In this document: positions 57,701-64,000 of the stretch, in pieces | How positions within the stretch are numbered: position 1 is the first letter of the stretch | How the letters are laid out: each line of letters starts with the position of its first letter | Origin: Meloidogyne chitwoodi | Lineage: Eukaryota; Nematoda; Chromadorea; Rhabditida; Meloidogynidae | Assembly (NCBI GenBank): GCA_015183035.1 | Contig: JACZZP010000002.1 | Location: 868,001 to 932,000 of the forward strand | Reading direction: 5' to 3' | DNA length: 64,000 nucleotides | Notes under the pieces: model-generated | Told to the model about the DNA's origin: nothing | Seen by the model: only the letters and a program-made list of their open reading frames with translations | The model's database searches: none | Translations under genes and position numbers: made by a program

Positions 57701-59255
57701 TATACCTGAAAAAAGAGTAGCAATTTGGAATGAAGTTGAAGAAGTAAATTTTTAAATTTATATTTAATATAGTTTCTTTTTACTTTTCAGGTAAAAAAAT
57801 TTATTACGGCAATAACTTTTGTCAAAAATGGAAAATTTGTCGTTGTTGGCACTTATTCGGGACGATGTTTTTTCTATTCAACTGATGTAACTTTTAATTA
57901 AGTTTTTATAATAATTATTTTAGCAATTAAAATATCATACGGTTATCGATGTACGTTCTTCTAAAGGCAGTTCTCGTGGTCGAAGTTACAAAATTACTTC
58001 TTTGGCAGTTCATGGAGATAAATTGCTTGTTACCGTTAGTTTATATTATATTTATTGAATTATTCTTTTTATTTTTTGTACTTTTGGTTATATTAGCTTA
58101 TATCTAGTTATTAATATCTTTCAACTCTATTTTGTTTTCAACTTTTAAAATTTTTTTTCTATTTATCATTTGAAATTAATTTTAAAAAAGTGGCTTACAA
58201 TTAGTAAGTATTAATCTTATTATGTGAATAAGTTTTTTCTAAAAATTCTCTCTATTACTTTTTATTAATTTTATTAAAAACGAAAGAAATATTTTTTTAT
58301 TGGCACACCAAAAAATATATTTATATCATTAAATTATTTTTATTTATCTTTTTAGTCAAATGACTCTCGAATACGGATCTATGATTTAAGAGACATGGAT
58401 TTATGTTGTAAATTTAAAGGTGCTCAAATAGATCAAAGTCGTATTAGATCTGCTTTTTCACCTGATGGAAAATATATTGTTAGCGGTAAGATTTTAATTT
58501 TTTTATTGGTTAAATAATTTATAATTTAAGGTTCTGAAGATAATTTTATTTATCTTTGGCGAACTTCTGGACCTCCACCTTCTCTTACTGTTAGAAATGA
58601 TAGAAATCATGCATGGGAACGTGTTCGTGCGCATCAAGCTGTTGTTAGTTTTATTATTTTATTAAAAAAAGATTAAATTTAATTTTAGGTTACCACAGCT
58701 ATATTTGCTCCTAAACCTCAGCTAATTCTTAATTGGATAATTGAACAACAGACAAAGCAGGCAAATAAAAATTCTTTTGAATCAACAATTACTCCAAAAG
58801 CAATTCGAAGGGGTGTGCAAAATAATGTTAATAATCGACGGTAGAGATTAAAAATTTTATTTTAAATCTCCAATTTCTTTAATTTAAGACAAGATATTGC
58901 TACAAATGTAGATAGGCCTTTTCTTGCATTAACTAATCGTCTTGGACTTCCCACAGCTAATTTATCTGAAATACAACTTCGTCGTCATAAAATGTCGGTT
59001 GCAGCTTCGTTAGGTTATTCATCATCTTCATTGCTTAGTTTTCCTGGTAGTTCATCATTGATACTCGGAGATAATGTTAATGATTCACGGTAAATATTTT
59101 TTTAAATATTTTTTAATTTTCACCAAAAATTATACAGTGAAAAGCGTACTCTTGGTGATGTAATTGTTTCGGCTGATTTATGTGGATCAATAAAAATTTT
59201 TCTTAATGTTCTTAGGCTTCAGACGGGAGGGTCAAATTTCTTTCCTTTGTATTAA
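54715..59255 (+). CDS. sym-4: WD-repeat protein 44 (WDR44 / SYM-4), Rab11-binding family
   Basis: WDR44 family proteins bind active Rab11 and act in endosome recycling. The start MSNKSDSEECFEDAVDTLAT at 54715 resembles the acidic FFAT-like start of vertebrate WDR44 (SDTEEFYDA). A Pro-rich region (IPPPLEPPPPLPGHL) follows. The bridge IEYIRRFARNYGMAASDYLR precedes the propeller: KKGPFDFEQLRLVQELNHEH, TGAIWCIKFSDCGRLLATAG, VRVWVLRSQLNYFSSLRE, FRGHTADVLDLCWSP, MDRTVKLWHLTRNECLCSF, DDRYFISGSLDGKIRLWNIP, VVGTYSGRCFFYSTDQLKYH, NDSRIRIYDLRDMDLCCKFK and SGSEDNFIYLWRTS. The tail closes with GDVIVSADLCGSIKIFLNVL and the stop at 59253-59255. There are about 17 exons with short introns; one longer intron lies at about 58035-58350. 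The gene begins under 90 bases from the mobile block. The name follows the worm orthologue by inference. Confidence 0.93.
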
Positions 59256-60194
59256 TATTTTAAAATGGCTACTACTCTATTGTGTATATTTATTTAAAGA
59301 CGTGTAAAATGCTTTTATTTTTTTTAATAAATCCAATCCAAAATATGATTCGCTAATCTTTCTCTTTTTTTTCTAATAAAATTTTGTTTTGTGCCTTTTT
59401 TGACGTCAGAATATATTTTTAATATACTTTATTTATAAAAACACTTCCGCAAACTTAATTTGTTTTTATTAAGTGTTAAATTGACCATATAATTTTATTT
59501 TTTCTAGTTATTTATTTTTTTTGTCCGGATGCCAATAATAGAAAAAAATTAAATATATTACACATATTTTTACTAAAATTTTTATTTAATTTTCTTATAA
59601 AATTAATGATTAGAATATTTAAAATTTAAAAAATATTAAATATACAATTTTTAAAAATTCAAAAATTTATTGAAAACAACGTAAATGTGTTAAACAAATA
59701 TATTGATGGCTTCTAAATACATTAATTAATATATTAGAATAATTAAAAGTTCCAGGCATAAATTATATTTTAAAATTTTAATTAAAAACTTTATAAAAAA
59801 ACTTTTTCTTTTAGTTTTTCAGACAATTATTTAAATGTTCTAGGAATTTTTATGATGCATGTTAAAATTTTATTGTTAAAAAAATTAATTTGAAAAGATT
59901 TGCCAGACATAAAATTGGAAAATATATTTTAATATTTTTTATAAAATAAAATTTAAATTACCCAGAACTTTCTTTTATTAATTAATGTGTTGGGATATGT
60001 TTAATATTAATTTTTAAGGAAAGATAATATATTAAAAAAAAAGTAAAAATATTAAATAAAGTAAAATATAGAAAAAAGAAAGAATTAAAAAAATTTAGAG
60101 ATCAAAAATAAATTGATAAAAAGGTTATATAAAATACTAATTTTGTGACAAATAAATTGTTTTTTTGTTAATTTATTATTTGCCTTTTTAAATA
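59256..60194. other. Convergent intergenic region
   Basis: WDR44 3' end with AATAAA-like signals near 59326, then A+T-rich DNA. A perfect CRE-type palindrome TGACGTCA is at 59401-59408, of unknown meaning. No gene was seen. Confidence 0.5.
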
Positions 60195-60628
60195 TTATTC
60201 TATCATGCAATCAGCACTTTCTGGGTCCAAATGTAAATCTGTTTGACAACCACGAATTCCACCTCTTAACATTACACATTTGCCTATTGTTGTTTCAACC
60301 TATAATTTAAATTAAATTAAAAGAATAGAAGATATTTAATTTAATTTATTTAAATAACCTTTTGTACTCTAATAACACAGCTTTGTTCTTCCATTGGATC
60401 TACTTCTCTTTTATGTAATCGATGATTTAAAAATGGTAATTTATTTTTTGTTACTAATAATTGTTGATTTGATTTTGTTGGTAAATATTTTATTTTATTT
60501 ATAGAATTATTATTTTTTATATTTTTTAAATTTCTTTCTTCTGTTTGTTGTTGTTTTTGTTGATGGCTAATAATAATTAATGTAAGGAAGAAAAATAAAC
60601 AAATTGAAATTCTGATTGGTAATTTCAT
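60195..60628 (-). CDS. Small secreted protein or prepropeptide with four cysteines
   Basis: Two exons: 60628-about 60359 and about 60297-60195, joined at VIRVQK / VETTIGK (acceptor TTATAG). The N-terminus is a signal peptide (ISICLFFFLTLIIISHQ). An Asn/Lys/Gln-rich spacer follows, then a dibasic site in HRLHKREVDPMEEQ. The region after it keeps four cysteines (QSCVIRV, GKCVMLRGG, RGCQTDL, ADCMIE), enough for two disulfides. The arrangement suggests a propeptide cleaved after KR to release a peptide of about 50 residues. No family is recognised; a neuropeptide-like or small structural secreted role is possible. Confidence 0.6.
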
Positions 60629-63600
60629 TATTTTAAATATTTGTTTTTTTTTTTATTTACTAAAATATTATTAATTAAAAAGTTTCATTTTAAAAAACGT
60701 CATTTTAATTAAATATATTTGACTTGATGAGAATATTTAATTAAATTATGTATTAAAATTATGATTTATTTAATATTTAAAAAAATAAAATTCCCATATT
60801 TTTCTAACTTTTTTTATTTATATTTTCAATGTGAAAAATTTAAATAAAAAATATTTAAAAAATTAAAAAAAAAATTTATTCAATTTTGTTCTTTGATTTA
60901 ATTTCTTAATTTTTGGCTAAAATAATTTTTAAAACAATGAAATATTATTTATTTTTTAAAAACAAAAAAAATCTTTTATTTTTTGGTTACTATTTATATA
61001 TTTAAATTATTATATTTATTTGACACAAATAATAAAAATTTTTGCATTAAATAATTAAAAAAAAAAAAAAGTTTTAATAATAAAAGGTGTGCCGCCAATA
61101 ATTTAAAAAAAAAAATAAAGGGATAGTTTAATAATAAATAAATAAATATATTTACGTAAAATATATATTTGCAAGTATTTTTAGCTAATAAATTGGTAAA
61201 TGAATATATTACCAATCCTTTAAAATAAATAAATATTTAATTAATTATTTTTTTAATAAAAAAAAAGAAAAAAATGAAAGAAATGACTGTGACTACTACT
61301 CTTTTTAAGTAGTTATTTATTTAGTAGTTGCGCTTAATTTTTTATTTTAAAGTGGCGGAAGGGGAAAGGACCGCCCCATAATAAAATATTTATTTATTAT
61401 TAAATTTATATGTTGTCTCGTCAATAAATAAATTATTATTATTTTTTTGTTTAATAGATTCCGCCTTCATCTAAATATAAATATACCGGAAATTATTATT
61501 ATAAATAAAAACTAATAATTATATTTATTTATTTTTAAATATTTTAATGGGCGGAGATACTTAAATTAAAATAAAAAAGTTTATTTTAAAAATCCACAAA
61601 AACGTCATTTATTTTTATTTAGAAAAATTAAATTTATTTAAATTTTTTATTTAATGAATTAATACAATAGTAAAATAAATAATAAAATTTAAAAAAAAAT
61701 AAAAAAAACAGACAAAAAATTAAATAAAATTATTTTAAATATATTTTGGTATTTTTCACACGTAAAAACAATTTTTTAAAATTAGCAAAAGGTATAATTA
61801 ATTAATATATTTATTTATATAAAATATAGCTTAAAATGGAAATATTAAAAAAGGACTTACTAAAAAAAGTTTTTATATTTTAATTAAAATAAATAATTAA
61901 ATAATTGATGTGATAAACCTATAAATTATTTTTAAAAATAAATATTATTTTTTAAAATAAAGAGAGATATTTTTTAGATTAAATTAGGTAAGGGAAAGGA
62001 TATATTATTGGGGCTTTGGAAGATAATAATTATTTTTAATTTAAATTCCCCTTAATAAAATTTTTGGAAAATTCTTTTTAAATTTTAATAAAAAACAAAA
62101 CAAGTTTAAATAATTAAATCAAATTTAAATAAATTAAAATATATTTATTAAAATTTATTTAAATAATTATAATCTTTAAAATATGAACTTTTGTGTGTTT
62201 GGGTGCAATAGGTAAAAATTGTATTAACTCTAAAAATGATTTTTTTTCTAAGAAAATTTTACAATTTAAATATATTTAAAAAAAGAATATAAAATACAAA
62301 AAAAATTAAATAAATTAAATATACTAAGAAATAAATAATTTAAAAAAATTAAATTTAATAAATTATTTATTGTCTCAAAATATTAAATATTTTAATTAAA
62401 TTTATTTTATAAAAAGAAATTTTATTAAAAAAAAATAAAAAAACTAATTTATTAAATTTAATATGTAAAAGAAAACAAAAAATCTAATTTTAGTCTTGTT
62501 TATTTTTTTTAATAAATTAAAATAATAATTTTAATGTTTTTTAATTTATTAATGTAATAATTAAAAATATTAAATTAAAATTAAAAATATTTTTAGACAT
62601 TTTTTTATTTTTTTTTTAAATAAAAATGTCCAAATTATTAAAAAAATAAAAATAAGTACACATTAATAATGTTTTTCTTTAAATATATTTAATTAAATTC
62701 CCCCAATATTAGCTCAAAATTTATTTTATAAAAAATCCATTAACATTTAAAAAAAGCAAAATATTTTTTATAAAAATAGTAAATATTTTTATTTAATATA
62801 TTTATTTTTACAAAGTTTATTCCAAAAACACTCAAATGATTATATTTTTATTTTTGTTTTTAACATTTAAAATTATTTTTTTTCTTTTTAATTTTAGTAA
62901 AAATATTAATAATAATTCTTCTTAATAACTTTTTTTATTTTTTAAATTGTAAAAAGAAAAAAATAATTATTTTTTTTTAAATAAATATTTTGTAAGAGTG
63001 TGCGAATATTTTTTTAATTTGGATATTTTTTTAAATTACTCCTTTTATTAAAATTAAAAGTTAATTTAAGAAAAATTAAATAATTATATTATTTACTTTA
63101 TTCTATTAATTAAATAAATAAATTATAAATTAATTAATTAATTATTAGTCATATTTATTTATTTTCAGTGAAAGATTAAAATACTTTATTTTTTAATATT
63201 TGTTTTTTTTTGTAAAATATTTATTTATTTATTTATTTAATGTAAGCATGCAATTAAATAATTATTAATAAAAATAAATAAATAAATAATGTATTTTGAT
63301 ATTTATAAAAATAAAAATATTAATTTTCAAATAAAAGGAAGTACCAAGAAAAGATAAAAAATTATTTTTGGTTTTTAAAAGTTAATTTTTGGTTTGAGAT
63401 AATAAAAAGGTTAAAAAAGGAAATATAATATAGTATCTAATATAATATTATTTTTAATATTAATTCATTAAAATAAATTAATTAATTAAAAGAAATAAAT
63501 AATATTAAAATTATTTAAATAAATAAATATTTATTTTTCTTTTAATTTTTAAAAATAAAATAAATAAATATATTAATTCTAAAATACTTAAAATAAATTA

Positions 63601-64000
63601 ATTTAAAAAAATAAATATAATCACGAGAGAAAAATAAAAAATAAATGCCAAAAAAGGACAAAAAATGTTTTGAAAAGGTCACCAAAATAAATAAATAAAT
63701 AAATAAAAAACAAGCTAATAAATGTGGCAACAGCAATAAATTTTATTCGTCCGTCTGGCAATCCCTTAAGGGATTTAGCGTGGGAATAATTGAAAAATAA
63801 AATAAAAATATTTTTTTTGGTTTAAATTAGGAAAAAAATAAAAATATTATTTATTTTTATTTAAAAATTACAAAAGATGGTCAATTTCTTAAAAAGTCCT
63901 AATTTGTTTTTCTAAAGCAAAAATAATTTTATTAATTAAAATAAATAAAAAAATAAAATGAAAGATTAATCAAAAATATTAAAAAATGGAAAAAAATAAT
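60629..64000. other. Gene-poor, extremely A+T-rich right end
   Basis: About 3.4 kb of A/T-dominated sequence. The open frames seen are compositional (Ile/Phe/Lys/Asn-rich, no homology). A perfect 16-base palindrome AATCCCTTAAGGGATT lies at 63760-63775. The region upstream of the small secreted gene should hold its promoter. Confidence 0.5.

Noticed and set aside
59401..59408. TGACGTCA (CRE) as a promoter element
   Set aside because: It lies between two convergent 3' ends, with no promoter expected there.
63760..63775. Perfect 16-base palindrome AATCCCTTAAGGGATT as an operator or terminator
   Set aside because: Isolated, no nearby gene start, and no T run or repeat; could be chance or a fragment of a repeat.

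Overview
The window looks like nuclear DNA of a nematode, probably a plant-parasitic tylenchid close to Meloidogyne. The evidence is very high A+T, introns mostly of 40-60 bases with GT/AG ends, protein matches to Caenorhabditis families (PXF-1, CEH-32, CUTC-1, nematode CK1 and TSSK-type kinases, worm metallothionein) and a likely trans-splice acceptor just upstream of one start codon. The genus is inference; the phylum is well supported. Protein calls come from reading spliced exons by eye and comparing with remembered family motifs. No database search was run.

Left part (1-22.4 kb) is gene-dense. A minus-strand PDZ-GEF (pxf-1/RAPGEF2-6) runs off the left edge. It is followed by an oxysterol-binding-protein-related gene (+), a three-exon metallothionein (+), a TB2/DP1/HVA22 (REEP/Yop1-like) membrane protein (-), a one-pass membrane protein with a thrombospondin-like ectodomain (+), a Ly6-like GPI-anchor candidate (+) and a nematode-type casein kinase 1 (-).

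From 22.5 to 23.7 kb is a cluster of repeats: a 566-bp composite palindrome, a separate MITE with a TTA duplication, a short dispersed repeat and two tRNA-like sequences with Pol III A boxes. Then come a zinc-finger protein with a LOTUS-like N-terminus (+), a small secreted Cys protein (+) and the SIX3/6 homeobox gene ceh-32 (-). Upstream of ceh-32 is a gene-poor stretch of about 10.5 kb, marked by a C+G-rich hAT-type MITE with a perfect 8-bp duplication.

The right part holds a TSSK-type kinase (+), an ShKT-type secreted protein (+) and cutC (-). Next is a nested mobile-element block (about 45.4-54.6 kb) that fills the shared upstream region between cutC and a WDR44/SYM-4 gene (+). The block contains a young BEL/Pao LTR retrotransposon with almost identical LTRs, a gag-protease ORF, a pol ORF separated by one frame break, and two small extra ORFs downstream of pol. 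It also contains a 42-bp minisatellite and inverted end sequences. A small secreted prepropeptide candidate (-) and about 3.4 kb of extremely A+T-rich DNA close the window.

The genes do not form one pathway. The most unusual content is the mobile DNA: at least six structurally distinct inverted-repeat families plus a recent BEL element with extra ORFs.
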